This document shows, in pieces, positions 25,783-36,112 of a DNA stretch of 64,000 nt. Position numbers and translations under genes: made by a program. The DNA comes from Nocardiopsis terrae (GTDB lineage Bacteria; Actinomycetota; Actinomycetes; Streptosporangiales; Streptosporangiaceae). How positions within the stretch are numbered: the stretch's first letter is position 1; each line of letters opens with the position of its first letter. The stretch is taken from positions 264,509 through 328,508 of the forward strand of contig NZ_BMXJ01000007.1 of assembly GCF_014651695.1 (NCBI RefSeq), read 5' to 3'. The notes under the pieces are model-generated. The model ran no database searches. It was not told the origin of the DNA and saw nothing but the letters and a program-made list of their open reading frames with translations.

Positions 25783-25956
25783 GGCCGAAGGGGTGCCCGT
25801 ACAGTGGAGGGGTTGTGCCACCCTCCGGGAGGCACGACCGGTGCCGAACGAGCGAAATCCGGTCCCGCGGCCACATCCGGCCGCCCAACCCGGTGCTGTC
25901 CCGCAACTGTGAGGCCCCGCCGGAGCGCGGGGACGAGCCAGGTCGCCTCTTCGGCC
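25783..25956 (+). promoter_or_regulatory. Cobalamin riboswitch
   Basis: The conserved core CTGTCCCGCAACTGTGA (about 25896-25912) and the B12 box GAGCCAGG (25935-25942) are present. The closing P1 helix is visible as GGCCGAAG (25783-25790) with CTTCGGCC (25949-25956). Downstream, a GGGAAGG/CCTTCCC hairpin just before the ribosome site AAGGAG is a candidate expression platform. Cobalamin binding is expected to switch off the transporter genes that follow. Confidence 0.9.
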
Positions 25957-26035
25957 CCGACGAACCCGTCCTCGTGGGAAGGACCGGCCGTCCCCGACCG
26001 GGCCGTGCCCCTTCCCGGCTCACCGAAGGAGCACC

Positions 26036-27031
26036 GTGCGGATCGCTCGCCAACTGCCCGTCGCATTCCTGGGCGCCACCCTCGCCCTCACGGCCTGCGG
26101 TACCACTGACGCCGAACCCGGCACCACGGAGGAGACCGGGGCCGCCTCCGCCGACTGCGGGGCCCCCGAGCCGGCCGCCGACCGGGAGCCCGTCGGAGAC
26201 GGAACCTTCCCCGTCACCGTGGCCGGCGTGCTCGGCGAGGTCACCCTCGAAGAGGCGCCCGAACGCATCGTCTCCCTCTCACCGAGCAACACCGAGATGC
26301 TCTTCGCCATCGGGGCGGGCGACCGGGTCGAGGCGGCCGACGAGTACTCGAACTATCCTGACGAGGCCCCCACCACGGACCTCAGCGGCTTCACCCCCGG
26401 CGTCGAGGCGATCAGCGAGTACGACCCCGACCTCGTCATCCTCGCCGACAGCGCCATCGACACCGCGGAGCAGCTCGGCGCCGTCGACATCCCCACCCTG
26501 GTCCTGGGCGGCGCCGCCGACATGGAGGACGTCTACTCCCAGATCCGTCTGCTGGGCGAGGCCACGGGCCACACGGAGGAGGCCGACGCCGAGGCCGACC
26601 GGGTGGAGAGCGAGTTCACCGAGATCGTCGACGCCGCCTGCGCCGAACTCGCGGGCACCGAGCTGACCTTCTACCAGGAACTCGACGACACCCTCTACTC
26701 CGCGACCTCCAACACCTTCGTCGGTCAGGTCTACGACGCCTTCGGCCTGGTGAACATCGCCGACCAGGCCGCCGACGACGAGAGCGGCGACTACCCGCAA
26801 CTGTCCGCGGAGTTCGTGGTCGAGGAGAACCCCGACCTGATCTTCCTCTCCTACGGGGACGAGGCCGCGGCCGAGGCCGTCGCCGAGCGCCCGGCCTTCG
26901 ACACCGTCTCCGCGGTCGAGACCGGGTCGGTCCACGTGCTCGACGGCGACATCGCCTCCCGCTGGGGGCCGCGCGTGGTCGACTTCGCCCAGGCCGTCGG
27001 GGACGCGGTCACCGAGACCGCCAACCGGTAG
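26036..27031 (+). CDS. Substrate-binding lipoprotein of a cobalamin-type ABC importer
   Basis: A 331-residue lipoprotein with signal peptide and lipobox LTAC (Cys at about residue 21). The mature part is a type III (helical backbone) binding protein of the FecB/BtuF group: ERIVSLSPSNTEMLFAIGAGDRV, AISEYDPDLVILADS and EENPDLIFLSYG are typical. It would capture vitamin B12 or a related corrinoid outside the membrane. The cobalamin riboswitch directly upstream argues for that ligand over siderophores. The GTG at 26036 follows AAGGAG. A permease gene follows after 42 bases. Confidence 0.88.
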   Translation: MRIARQLPVAFLGATLALTACGTTDAEPGTTEETGAASADCGAPEPAADREPVGDGTFPVTVAGVLGEVTLEEAPERIVSLSPSNTEMLFAIGAGDRVEAADEYSNYPDEAPTTDLSGFTPGVEAISEYDPDLVILADSAIDTAEQLGAVDIPTLVLGGAADMEDVYSQIRLLGEATGHTEEADAEADRVESEFTEIVDAACAELAGTELTFYQELDDTLYSATSNTFVGQVYDAFGLVNIADQAADDESGDYPQLSAEFVVEENPDLIFLSYGDEAAAEAVAERPAFDTVSAVETGSVHVLDGDIASRWGPRVVDFAQAVGDAVTETANR

Positions 27032-27073
27032 CACCGGCACGGGCAGTACGCAGAGCAGCGGGGGGAACAGGGC

Positions 27074-28105
27074 GTGAAGGGCTTCGGGGTCCCGTTGGGC
27101 TGGCTCCTGGGCGCCGCGGCGGCGCTGTTCGCGGCCGGGCTCCTCGGCATCTCCGCGGGCGCCGCCTCGATCTCCGCGGCGGACATCCTCCGTCACATGC
27201 TCAGCTTCCTGCCGTTCGGCACCGAGTCACCGCTCACCGAACGGCAGGAGGCGCTCCTGATGGAGCTGCGCCTGCCCCGGGTGGTGATGGGCGCCGTGGT
27301 CGGCGCGCTCCTGGCCACGGCGGGCGGCGCCTACCAGGGCGTCTTCCGCAACCCGCTCGCCGACCCCTTCCTCCTCGGTGCCGCGTCCGGGGCCGGGTTG
27401 GGCGCCACCATGGTCATGGTCTTCGGGCAGGAACTGACCGCCGACCCGCGCGGCCTGGTCCCCGTGGCGGCCTTCTTCGGCGCCCTGGCCGGGGTGACGG
27501 CCGCCTACGCACTCGGCTCCACCGCCGGGGGAGGCGGCACCGCCGCCCTGGTGCTGGCGGGGGTGGCCGTCTCCTCGTTCCTCTCCGCCGCCCAGACCCT
27601 CGTCCAGCAGATGGGTGTGGACCAGCTCCAGCGCATCTACGCATGGCTCCTGGGCGGGCTCGGCCGGGGCGGATGGGACGACGTCCGCCTCGTCGCGCCG
27701 TACGCGGCCGTCGGGCTCCTCGTCCTGCTGCTCTGCGGCTACCTGCTGGACATGCTCGCCCTGGGCGACGACAAGGCGGTCAGCCTCGGCCTGAACCCCG
27801 CCGTCGTGCGGATGGTCGTCATCGCTGCCGCCTCCCTGGCCACCGCGGCCGCCGTCTCGGTGAGCGGGCTGATCGGCTTCGTCGGCATCGTCGTCCCGCA
27901 CATCGTGCGCCGCCTCGTGGGTTCCAACTACCGGGCGATCCTGCCCGTCACCGTGCTGGCGGGCGGCGCCTTCCTGGTGGCGGTGGACATCGTGGCGCGC
28001 ACCATCGTCGCCCCCGCGGAACTGCCCATCGGGGTGGTCACCGCGTTCCTCGGCGCACCCTTCTTCGTCCTCATCCTGCGGACCACCCGCCACCGCGGTA
28101 CCTGA
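27074..28105 (+). CDS. FecCD/BtuC family ABC permease
   Basis: A 343-residue membrane protein with about ten hydrophobic helices. Family motifs include LRLPRVVMGAVVGALLATAGGAYQGVFRNPLADPFLLG and VSGLIGFVGIVVPHIVRRLVGSNYR, the latter part of the ATPase-coupling helices. It should import cobalamin in complex with the upstream binding protein. Strikingly, no ATPase gene follows: the next gene is ftsY 59 bases on. The partner ATPase must be encoded elsewhere or shared. Confidence 0.9.
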   Translation: MKGFGVPLGWLLGAAAALFAAGLLGISAGAASISAADILRHMLSFLPFGTESPLTERQEALLMELRLPRVVMGAVVGALLATAGGAYQGVFRNPLADPFLLGAASGAGLGATMVMVFGQELTADPRGLVPVAAFFGALAGVTAAYALGSTAGGGGTAALVLAGVAVSSFLSAAQTLVQQMGVDQLQRIYAWLLGGLGRGGWDDVRLVAPYAAVGLLVLLLCGYLLDMLALGDDKAVSLGLNPAVVRMVVIAAASLATAAAVSVSGLIGFVGIVVPHIVRRLVGSNYRAILPVTVLAGGAFLVAVDIVARTIVAPAELPIGVVTAFLGAPFFVLILRTTRHRGT

Positions 28106-28164
28106 CGGCACGCCACCCCGCGTGATGCGAAGGCGTCGAACACTCTGGGAGACTGGTTCACGCT

Positions 28165-29352
28165 ATGGACATCACCTTGCTCGTAAGCATCATCGTCGTC
28201 GTCGCCCTCCTGGCGGTTGGCGGGTTCTTCCTGGTCAGGACCCGACGATCGGTCACACCGGGTAAGGAGGAGACCAAGCCCGAGGTCACCGGGGAGCCCG
28301 AGGAGGCCGCCCCGGAGGAGGACCGAGAACGGGATGCGGGGACGGTCGGCACGCCCCCCGCCCACGCCCCTCCCGCGGAGGAGGCCGCCCCGGCCCCCGC
28401 CGAACCGGCCGCACCCGAAATCGAGACCCCGCCCCCGTCGGCCGGACGCATGGTCCGCCTGCGCGCCCGCCTGGCCCGCTCGCAGAGCTCCTTCGGGCAG
28501 GGCCTTCTCACCCTCCTCTCCGCCAAGACCCTCGACGAGGACACCTGGGAGGAGATCGAGGACACCCTGATCACCGCCGACATCGGTGTCACCTCGGCCA
28601 CCCAGATCGTCGAGAACCTGCGCACCCGGGTCAAGGTGCTCGGCACCCGTGACACCGAGGAGGTGCGGGGCCTGCTGCGCGAGGAACTCCTCAACCAGAT
28701 CGGCGCCGACGCCGACCGCGCGGTGCGCACCGAACCGCACAGCGGCCGTCCGGCCGTGATCATGGTCGTGGGCGTCAACGGCACCGGCAAGACCACCACC
28801 ACCGGCAAGCTCGCACGTGCCCTGGTCGGTGACGGCCGCAGCGTCGTCCTGGGCGCCGCGGACACCTTCCGCGCCGCGGCCACCGAGCAGCTGCAGACCT
28901 GGGGCGGGCGGGTGGGCGCCCCGGTCGTGCGCAAGGAGGAGGGCGCCGACCCCGCCAGTGTGGCCTTCGACGCCGTCGCCCGGGGCATCGAGGACGGCGC
29001 GGACACCGTCATCATCGACACCGCCGGGCGCCTGCACACCAAGACCGGCCTCATGGACGAGCTGGGCAAGGTCAAGCGCGTGGTGGAGAAGAAGTCCCAG
29101 GTCGACGAGGTCCTACTCGTCCTGGACGCCACCACCGGCCAGAACGGCCTGCGTCAGGCGCGCGTGTTCGCCGAGGTCGTCAACGTCACCGGTATCGCCC
29201 TGACCAAGCTCGACGGAACCGCCAAGGGCGGCATCATCGTCCAGGTCCAGCGCGAGCTGGGCGTGCCCGTCAAACTCGTCGGGCTCGGCGAGGGCCCCGA
29301 CGACCTCGCGCCCTTCGACCCCGAGGTCTTCGTGGACGCCATCCTCGGCTGA
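28165..29352 (+). CDS. ftsY: Signal recognition particle receptor FtsY
   Basis: A 395-residue SRP receptor GTPase that delivers ribosome-nascent chains to SecYEG. It begins with a transmembrane helix (ITLLVSIIVVVALLAVGGFF), as in other actinobacteria, followed by an acidic, Pro/Ala-rich linker (about 35-95). The NG domain carries G1 GVNGTGKTTTTGKLA, DTFRAAATEQL, DTAGRLHTK and the TKLDGTAKGG specificity motif. All GTPase motifs are intact. A perfect terminator follows. Confidence 0.96.
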   Translation: MDITLLVSIIVVVALLAVGGFFLVRTRRSVTPGKEETKPEVTGEPEEAAPEEDRERDAGTVGTPPAHAPPAEEAAPAPAEPAAPEIETPPPSAGRMVRLRARLARSQSSFGQGLLTLLSAKTLDEDTWEEIEDTLITADIGVTSATQIVENLRTRVKVLGTRDTEEVRGLLREELLNQIGADADRAVRTEPHSGRPAVIMVVGVNGTGKTTTTGKLARALVGDGRSVVLGAADTFRAAATEQLQTWGGRVGAPVVRKEEGADPASVAFDAVARGIEDGADTVIIDTAGRLHTKTGLMDELGKVKRVVEKKSQVDEVLLVLDATTGQNGLRQARVFAEVVNVTGIALTKLDGTAKGGIIVQVQRELGVPVKLVGLGEGPDDLAPFDPEVFVDAILG

Positions 29353-29366
29353 TCCGCCAGCCCTCC

Positions 29367-29396
29367 GGCCGGACACCCGCACACGGGTGTCCGGCC
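29367..29396 (+). terminator. ftsY terminator
   Basis: A 13-base perfect stem (GGCCGGACACCCG with CGGGTGTCCGGCC) with a 4-base loop starts 15 bases after the ftsY stop and is followed by TTCTC. Confidence 0.85.
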
Positions 29397-29593
29397 TTCT
29401 CACGTCCGGGGCACCCGCCCGGGAGCGGGTTCACCGGAACGCAACCCCCGGGAAACACCGGGGCCGGGAACCTGACCGCACCGACACCGCCGACGTGAGA
29501 AGTCACTGAGGGTGATCGAATCATGCCCCTCGGCCCCTGTGGTGTGCGTCTCCTGTGCCCGTGCACGTGCATTGGCGCGGCCTGCACGTTCGG

Positions 29594-29640
29594 TTCACGC
29601 CGCCTTAACACTTCTGTCTGTCCTTTTACGCCCGCGCAAC
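29594..29640 (+). promoter_or_regulatory. Two GlnR-like boxes upstream of the ammonium transporter
   Basis: TTCAC-GCCGCC-TTAAC (29594-29609) and TTTAC-GCCCGC-GCAAC (29625-29640) both fit the GlnR half-site pattern gTnAc-N6-GnAAc. They are 31 bases apart, three helical turns, on the same face of DNA, and lie 130-180 bases before the transporter start. GlnR is the actinobacterial global nitrogen regulator and is known to activate amtB, so nitrogen control is expected. Confidence 0.65.
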
Positions 29641-29770
29641 ACGTCGGGTCCGGCGGAGAAACACCCCGCACGGACAGTGGACGCCGTGGCCAGCGCACCG
29701 GGCCCGATGATGCGCTCGCTGACTGCCGCCCTTCAAGACAATCCCCCGTCCGTCCTATGGAGGCGACGAA

Positions 29771-31114
29771 ATGATCGACACAGGCAACACCGCGTGGCTG
29801 CTGATGAGCGCCGCGCTGGTGATGCTCATGACCCCGGGCCTGGCTTTCTTCTACGGAGGCATGTCCCGGGCGAAGAGCGTCCTGAACATGATGCTCATGA
29901 GCTTCGGAAGTATCGCGATCGTCAGCGTGCTGTGGGTGCTCATCGGGCACTCGCTCTCCTACGCGCCCGGTTACGGCGCCCTCGACATGTTCGTCGGCGG
30001 ATTCGACTACGTGGGGCTGACCAACCTCCTCGGTGAGATCGAGCCCGCCGAGGGCGGCGAGGGCGGTTACCCGCTCCTCGTCGACGCCGGCTTCCAGCTG
30101 ATGTTCGCCGTCATCACCGTGGCCCTGATCAGCGGCGCCATCGCCGACCGCGCCAAGTTCGGCGCCTGGCTGCTGTTCGCCCCGGTCTGGGCCCTGATCG
30201 TCTACTTCCCGGTCGCCCACTGGGTCTGGGGCGGCGGCTGGATCGCCACCATGCACGAGTGGACCGGCCTGCCCGAGGTCATCGACTTCGCCGGCGGTAC
30301 CGCGGTCCACATCAACGCCGGCGCCGCGGCCCTGGCCCTGGTCCTGGTCCTCGGCCGCCGCAAGGGCTTCGGCTCCGAGTCGATGCGCCCGCACAACCTG
30401 CCGTTCGTGCTGCTGGGTACCGCGCTCCTGTGGTTCGGCTGGTTCGGTTTCAACGCCGGATCCGCCTACGCCGCCAACGAGCAGGCCGCCCTGGCACTGG
30501 TCAACACCCAGGTCGCCACCGCCGCCGCGACCGCCGCCTGGATGCTCGTCGAGCGCATCCGCTACGGCAAGATCAGTGCCCTGGGCTTCGCCTCCGGTGC
30601 CATCGCCGGCCTGGTCGCCATCACCCCCGCAGCCGCCAGCGTCACCCCGGTCGGCGCCATCGTCGTCGGCCTCCTGTCCGGTGCCGTCTGCGCCTACGCG
30701 ATCAGCTGGAAGTTCAAGTTCAAGTACGACGACGCCCTCGACGTGGTGGGCATCCACATGGTCGGCGGCATCGTCGGCTGCCTCGCCATCGGCTTCATCG
30801 CCTCCTCCGCGGTACCCGGCGGCGGCGACACCGGCCTGTTCACCGGCGGCGGCATCGGCCTCCTGGCCGCCCAGGCCATCTCGGTCATCGGCGTGATGAT
30901 CTACTCCTTCGTCGTCACCTGGGTCATCGCCAAGGTCATCGACCTCGTCATCGGCTTCCGGATCGCCGAGGAGGTCGAGACCAACGGCCTCGACCACGAG
31001 CTGCACGCGGAGTCGGCCTACGCCTTCGACGAGCTCGACGAGCTGGAGGAGGAAGCGGTCTCCTCGTCGACGCCTCCGGGCGGGGAGACGGCCTCACCGC
31101 AGGTCAAGTCCTGA
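29771..31114 (+). CDS. amtB: Ammonium transporter
   Basis: A 447-residue Amt/MEP/Rh channel with eleven predicted helices. Signatures include TPGLAFFYGGMSRAKSVLNMM, the DFAGGTAVHINAG motif with the first pore histidine at about 180, and VVGIHMVGG with the second at about 329. It takes up ammonium across the cytoplasmic membrane. The cytoplasmic tail after about residue 405 is acidic (FDELDELEEEAVSS). It is usually followed by glnK and glnD in actinobacteria; neither is present here, and a terminator closes the gene. Confidence 0.96.
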   Translation: MIDTGNTAWLLMSAALVMLMTPGLAFFYGGMSRAKSVLNMMLMSFGSIAIVSVLWVLIGHSLSYAPGYGALDMFVGGFDYVGLTNLLGEIEPAEGGEGGYPLLVDAGFQLMFAVITVALISGAIADRAKFGAWLLFAPVWALIVYFPVAHWVWGGGWIATMHEWTGLPEVIDFAGGTAVHINAGAAALALVLVLGRRKGFGSESMRPHNLPFVLLGTALLWFGWFGFNAGSAYAANEQAALALVNTQVATAAATAAWMLVERIRYGKISALGFASGAIAGLVAITPAAASVTPVGAIVVGLLSGAVCAYAISWKFKFKYDDALDVVGIHMVGGIVGCLAIGFIASSAVPGGGDTGLFTGGGIGLLAAQAISVIGVMIYSFVVTWVIAKVIDLVIGFRIAEEVETNGLDHELHAESAYAFDELDELEEEAVSSSTPPGGETASPQVKS

Positions 31115-31167
31115 CCCTCAATGTCGAGGCCGCGGGCCTTGAACCGATGACGCGGTGAGGCGGCTCA

Positions 31168-31197
31168 GGGGCCGGCGGGGATTTCCCCGCCGGCCCC
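31168..31197 (+). terminator. Ammonium transporter gene terminator
   Basis: A 13-base perfect stem (GGGGCCGGCGGGG with CCCCGCCGGCCCC) and 4-base loop lies 54 bases past the stop. The 308 bases between it and the next gene hold no recognisable element beyond the AGGAGG ribosome site at its end. Confidence 0.85.
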
Positions 31198-31505
31198 GTC
31201 CGTGTTCCCCCTGCGTGCGGCCGACGGATTCCACTCATATGTACGTGTTCATGGGCTGGTGTTGGCAATGAGCCGCGCCCTTGTTCGATACCCTTTCGTG
31301 GCGGTGCGGCGGCCGACCCGGTTCCGGGGGAACGGCGAAGAGCGCCGGGGCGGTCCGAGCAGTGCTCCATCGGACGCAACCGGCGGATCGGCACCCGCAT
31401 CCCACACTGCGGAGAGGCAGGGCGGTGCCAACGCCCGGGCCCTCCCGACGGCTTACTTCACGCGCATTCGGATCAGCACCCCACAGGTCGGGGTCAGGAG
31501 GCAAG

Positions 31506-32768
31506 ATGGCGCCGGTTACTCGCAACAGGGGCCCCAGGGCGTACTCGGTGGACACCGGCTCCGGGAGCCGACGGCTCGCCCTCGCCGCGGTGTCCACCAT
31601 CACCGCGCTGGGACTGGCCGGATGCGGCCTCGGCGGCGGGGACGAGGAGCCGGAGCCCACCGAGGAGGCCGCGGAGCCGGTCGAGGCGGCACCCCTGCTC
31701 GAAGAGGCCCTGACCGACCTGGCCGCCTACCCCGCGCTCACCGCGGAGGGGCAGGTCGCCCCGACCGTCGGCGGAAACATCCAGGAGACCACCCTGACCG
31801 TCGCCGACGGCGGCGCGTCCAGCGGGACCGTCCGCGCCAACGGGATCGAGGCCGAGCTGGTCGCCGCGGACGACAAGCTCTTCCTGCGCGCGGACGAGGA
31901 GTTCTGGCTGGACAAGGGGGTCTTCGGCCCGGACAGCGACCAGTTCGGCGGCACCTGGGTGCGCTCGTCCGCCGAACAGGCGGGCATCAACCCGCAGAAC
32001 ACGCTCGCCCCGCCGACGCTCTCGACGATCCTGGAGGGGATCGGCCTGGAGGACGAGGAGGCGGTCGAGGAGAACCTCGACGACACCCGTGCCTACCGGA
32101 TCGACCTCGACGGCGAACGCAACCAGTTGTGGATCGACGCCGAGACCAACCAGATCCTGCGCATCGAGATCGAGGAGCTGGTCCCCGAGGGCGGCGAGAC
32201 CGGCCCCCAGGTCCGCCTGGACCTGGCCCGGGCCGACGAGACCGCGGCCGAGGAGCTGTACACCGGCCTGACCACCACCGTCGAGGAGGAGCTCACCTCC
32301 TCCCGCGACGCGCGCATCGAGGTCAGCTGGGACGGGCAGCCCGCCATGGAGTGCGAGGAGGGGCCGCACTGCACCTGGTCCGGCACCCTACGCGACGCCG
32401 GCGCCTCGGGCAGCGGCACGGTCCTGGTCCGGATGGACGTCACCTTCAGCCAGGAGGAGATCGGCGACCAGGAGTGCTCCGACAACGGGGCCCTGGAGGC
32501 GGGCGGCACCCTCGACCTGGCCTGTGACGCCAACTACGACATCACCACCCCCGAACCGCGGACCTACGACGACATCCAGGGCGAGGCCCGGCTGTCCACC
32601 AGCGGGCTCAGCTCCGACCAGCAGCAGGAGATGCTCACCGCCCTCGCCGAACAGCGCGAGGCCACCCTCTCGGGCGGCGACGAGGAGACCGGGGACACCG
32701 AGGGCGAAGGCGACGGGGAGACCGGCGGCGAGGGCACCGAGGAGGCCGAGGAGACCGGGGGAGAGTAG
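31506..32768 (+). CDS. Secreted lipoprotein of unknown function
   Basis: A 420-residue protein with a twin-Arg-containing N-terminus and a hydrophobic stretch ending in the lipobox LAGC (about residue 39). The body alternates short beta-like segments (APTVGGNIQETTLTVADGG, RIDLDGERNQLWIDAETNQILRIEIEELV), a pattern resembling LppX/LolA-type lipid-binding beta folds; that is a guess from the pattern. Four cysteines occur in the C-terminal half. The tail is a Glu/Gly/Thr-rich acidic low-complexity stretch. The ATG at 31506 follows AGGAGG; longer in-frame starts have no such site. It replaces the glnK-glnD genes seen before ffh in relatives. Confidence 0.8.
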   Translation: MAPVTRNRGPRAYSVDTGSGSRRLALAAVSTITALGLAGCGLGGGDEEPEPTEEAAEPVEAAPLLEEALTDLAAYPALTAEGQVAPTVGGNIQETTLTVADGGASSGTVRANGIEAELVAADDKLFLRADEEFWLDKGVFGPDSDQFGGTWVRSSAEQAGINPQNTLAPPTLSTILEGIGLEDEEAVEENLDDTRAYRIDLDGERNQLWIDAETNQILRIEIEELVPEGGETGPQVRLDLARADETAAEELYTGLTTTVEEELTSSRDARIEVSWDGQPAMECEEGPHCTWSGTLRDAGASGSGTVLVRMDVTFSQEEIGDQECSDNGALEAGGTLDLACDANYDITTPEPRTYDDIQGEARLSTSGLSSDQQQEMLTALAEQREATLSGGDEETGDTEGEGDGETGGEGTEEAEETGGE

Positions 32769-32862
32769 CGGTACCCGCCCCGGGGACGCACCGGCTCCTG
32801 CGGGTGGGGGCTGGCAGGTAGGCTAGGAAGTCAATTCCGACGACGAAGGACTGGCCAAACTC

Positions 32863-34455
<1,593 letters not shown>

Positions 34456-34467
34456 TGAGACCCGCCA

Positions 34468-34497
34468 CGGCCCGTCCGGAACCCTCCGGCCGGGCCG
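34468..34497 (+). terminator. ffh terminator
   Basis: A 7-base outer stem (CGGCCCG with CGGGCCG) and inner CCGGA/TCCGG stem lie 12 bases after the ffh stop. A TGGCACAATGAG segment near 34560 may be part of the rpsP promoter. Confidence 0.75.
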
Positions 34498-34704
34498 CGG
34501 GTGTTTCCGCGCGGAGGGCGGACGCGTGGCGGTGTCCTGTCCGAGGAACACGTCCGCGTCTGGCACAATGAGTAGTCGACTAACGGTGGCCGGGCCGGCC
34601 CTCTAACTAGCCCGCCACCCACGTCCTGCCTCGACGGGTTCCACAACCCCACGTGGGCCGCCTGTCAGGCGCCTAACACCGTTATTCGGGAGAAGACCAC
34701 TCCA

Positions 34705-35187
34705 GTGGCTGTCAAACTGAAGCTCAAGCGTATGGGCAAGATCCGTACGCCCCAGTACCGTGTCATCGTCGCCGACGCCCGCAACAAGCGTGACGGCAAG
34801 GCGATCGAGGAGATCGGCAAGTACCACCCCAAGGAGCACCCGAGCCTCATCGAGGTCAACTCCGAGCGGGCCCAGTACTGGCTGTCCGTCGGCGCCCAGC
34901 CGTCCGACGCGGTGAAGGTCCTCCTGCGCAAGACCGGTGACTGGCAGAAGTTCAAGGGCCTGGCCGCCCCGGCTCCGCTCCAGGTCGCCGAGGCCAAGGA
35001 CCCCGAGGCCAAGGAAGCCGCCTTCCAGGCCGCGCTGAAGGAGCTCGTGCTCCCCGGCCAGGAGAAGAAGGCCAAGAAGGCCGACAAGGCTGAGAAGGCC
35101 GAGAAGAAGTCGGACAAGGCGGAGAAGGCGGCCGACAAGCCCGCCGAGAACGCCGAGGCTGAGAAGAAGTCCGAGGGCGAGGCCTAA
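34705..35187 (+). CDS. rpsP: 30S ribosomal protein S16
   Basis: A 160-residue S16. The first 85 residues are the conserved fold (MAVKLKLKRMGKIRTPQYR, VADARNKRDGKAIEEIGKYHP). An extension of about 70 residues ends in a low-complexity Lys/Ala/Glu tail of KADKAEKAEKK type that probably extends from the ribosome surface. Such tails are common in actinobacterial S16. The GTG at 34705 follows GGGAGAAG. khpA begins two bases after the stop. Confidence 0.97.
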   Translation: MAVKLKLKRMGKIRTPQYRVIVADARNKRDGKAIEEIGKYHPKEHPSLIEVNSERAQYWLSVGAQPSDAVKVLLRKTGDWQKFKGLAAPAPLQVAEAKDPEAKEAAFQAALKELVLPGQEKKAKKADKAEKAEKKSDKAEKAADKPAENAEAEKKSEGEA

Positions 35188-35189
35188 TC

Positions 35190-35432
35190 GTGCTGGAAGA
35201 GGCGCTTGAGCACCTCGTGAAGGGGATCGTTGCGAACTCCGAGGACGTCCAGGTGAGAGCCAAGCGGCTCCGCAAGGGCAAGGTTCTGGAGGTCCGGGTC
35301 CACCCAGACGACCTTGGCAAGGTCATCGGCCGCAACGGTCGGACCGCCAAGGCACTGCGGACCGTCGTCGGCTCTCTCGCCGGCGGCCGTTACGTCCGTG
35401 TGGACCTGTTGGACCTGAACGAAGTGCGCTGA
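35190..35432 (+). CDS. khpA: KH domain RNA-binding protein KhpA
   Basis: An 80-residue protein formed by one KH domain, with the RNA-binding GxxG loop in KVIGRNGRTAKALRT (about 46-60). KhpA binds RNA, in several bacteria together with KhpB/Jag, and affects cell elongation and small RNA function. It is encoded two bases after rpsP (GTG start at 35190), the standard position. Strong terminators follow. Confidence 0.95.
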   Translation: MLEEALEHLVKGIVANSEDVQVRAKRLRKGKVLEVRVHPDDLGKVIGRNGRTAKALRTVVGSLAGGRYVRVDLLDLNEVR

Positions 35433-35442
35433 CGCGCCTCTT

Positions 35443-35472
35443 GGGGCGCCGACCGCTGACGGTCGGCGCCCC
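35443..35472 (+). terminator. Terminator between khpA and rimM
   Basis: A 13-base perfect stem (GGGGCGCCGACCG with CGGTCGGCGCCCC, loop CTGA) starts 10 bases past the khpA stop. Confidence 0.85.
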
Positions 35473-35478
35473 GAACTC

Positions 35479-35511
35479 GTGCCCGGGGACCGTGTGAGCG
35501 GACCCGGGCAC
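35479..35511 (+). terminator. Second hairpin before rimM
   Basis: A 9-base perfect stem (GTGCCCGGG with CCCGGGCAC), with an inner pairing, follows the previous terminator after six bases. It may be a second terminator or a leader structure for rimM. Confidence 0.55.
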
Positions 35512-35582
35512 GACGTTCCCCGTGGGCCGTTCCCGAACGGGGGACAGCGGGGAACACCGACAACGATCGAAGGAAAGCACTC

Positions 35583-36101
35583 ATGCGACTCGTGGTGGGC
35601 CGGATCGGCCGCGCGCACGGTATCCGCGGCGACGTCGCCGTCGACGTGCGCACAGACGACCCCGACGCCCGGTTCACCGCCGGCGCCGTACTCCGGACGG
35701 ACCCCGCCTCGGCCGGTCCGCTGACGATCGCCTCGACCCGGCGGCACAGCGGCAGGCTGCTCGTCCGCTTCGAGGGGATGGCGGACCGGGACGCCGCGGA
35801 GGCGCTGCGCGGCACCGCCCTGCTGGTGGACTCCGCCGACATCGCCCCCCTGGACGACCCCGACGAGTTCCACGACCACGAACTGGTCGGCCTGACCGCC
35901 GTCACCACCGGGGGCGAGACGGTGGGCACCGTCGACGACGTCCTGCACCACGCCCAGGACGTGCTCGTCATCACCGCCGAGGCCGGGCACGAGGTCCTGG
36001 TTCCGTTCGTCGCCGCCCTGGTCCCCGAGGTCGACGTGGCAGCCGGACGGATCGTGCTCGATCCGCCGCCCGGCCTGCTCGACCTGCAGAACACCGACTG
36101 A
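35583..36101 (+). CDS. rimM: Ribosome maturation factor RimM
   Basis: A 172-residue 30S assembly factor that binds S19. The N-terminal barrel opens MRLVVGRIGRAHGIRGDVAV; the C-terminal PRC-barrel part has DDPDEFHDHELVGLTA (equivalent of the EFY.. linker), VDDVLHHAQDVLVI and VLVPFVAALVPEVD. The ATG follows AAGGAAA. trmD begins 11 bases after the stop, so the two form one operon. Confidence 0.95.
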   Translation: MRLVVGRIGRAHGIRGDVAVDVRTDDPDARFTAGAVLRTDPASAGPLTIASTRRHSGRLLVRFEGMADRDAAEALRGTALLVDSADIAPLDDPDEFHDHELVGLTAVTTGGETVGTVDDVLHHAQDVLVITAEAGHEVLVPFVAALVPEVDVAAGRIVLDPPPGLLDLQNTD

Positions 36102-36112
36102 ACGAGTACGCA

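Noticed and set aside
25634..26066. Minus-strand frames across the riboswitch region
   Set aside because: They run antisense through a clear cobalamin riboswitch and resemble no protein.
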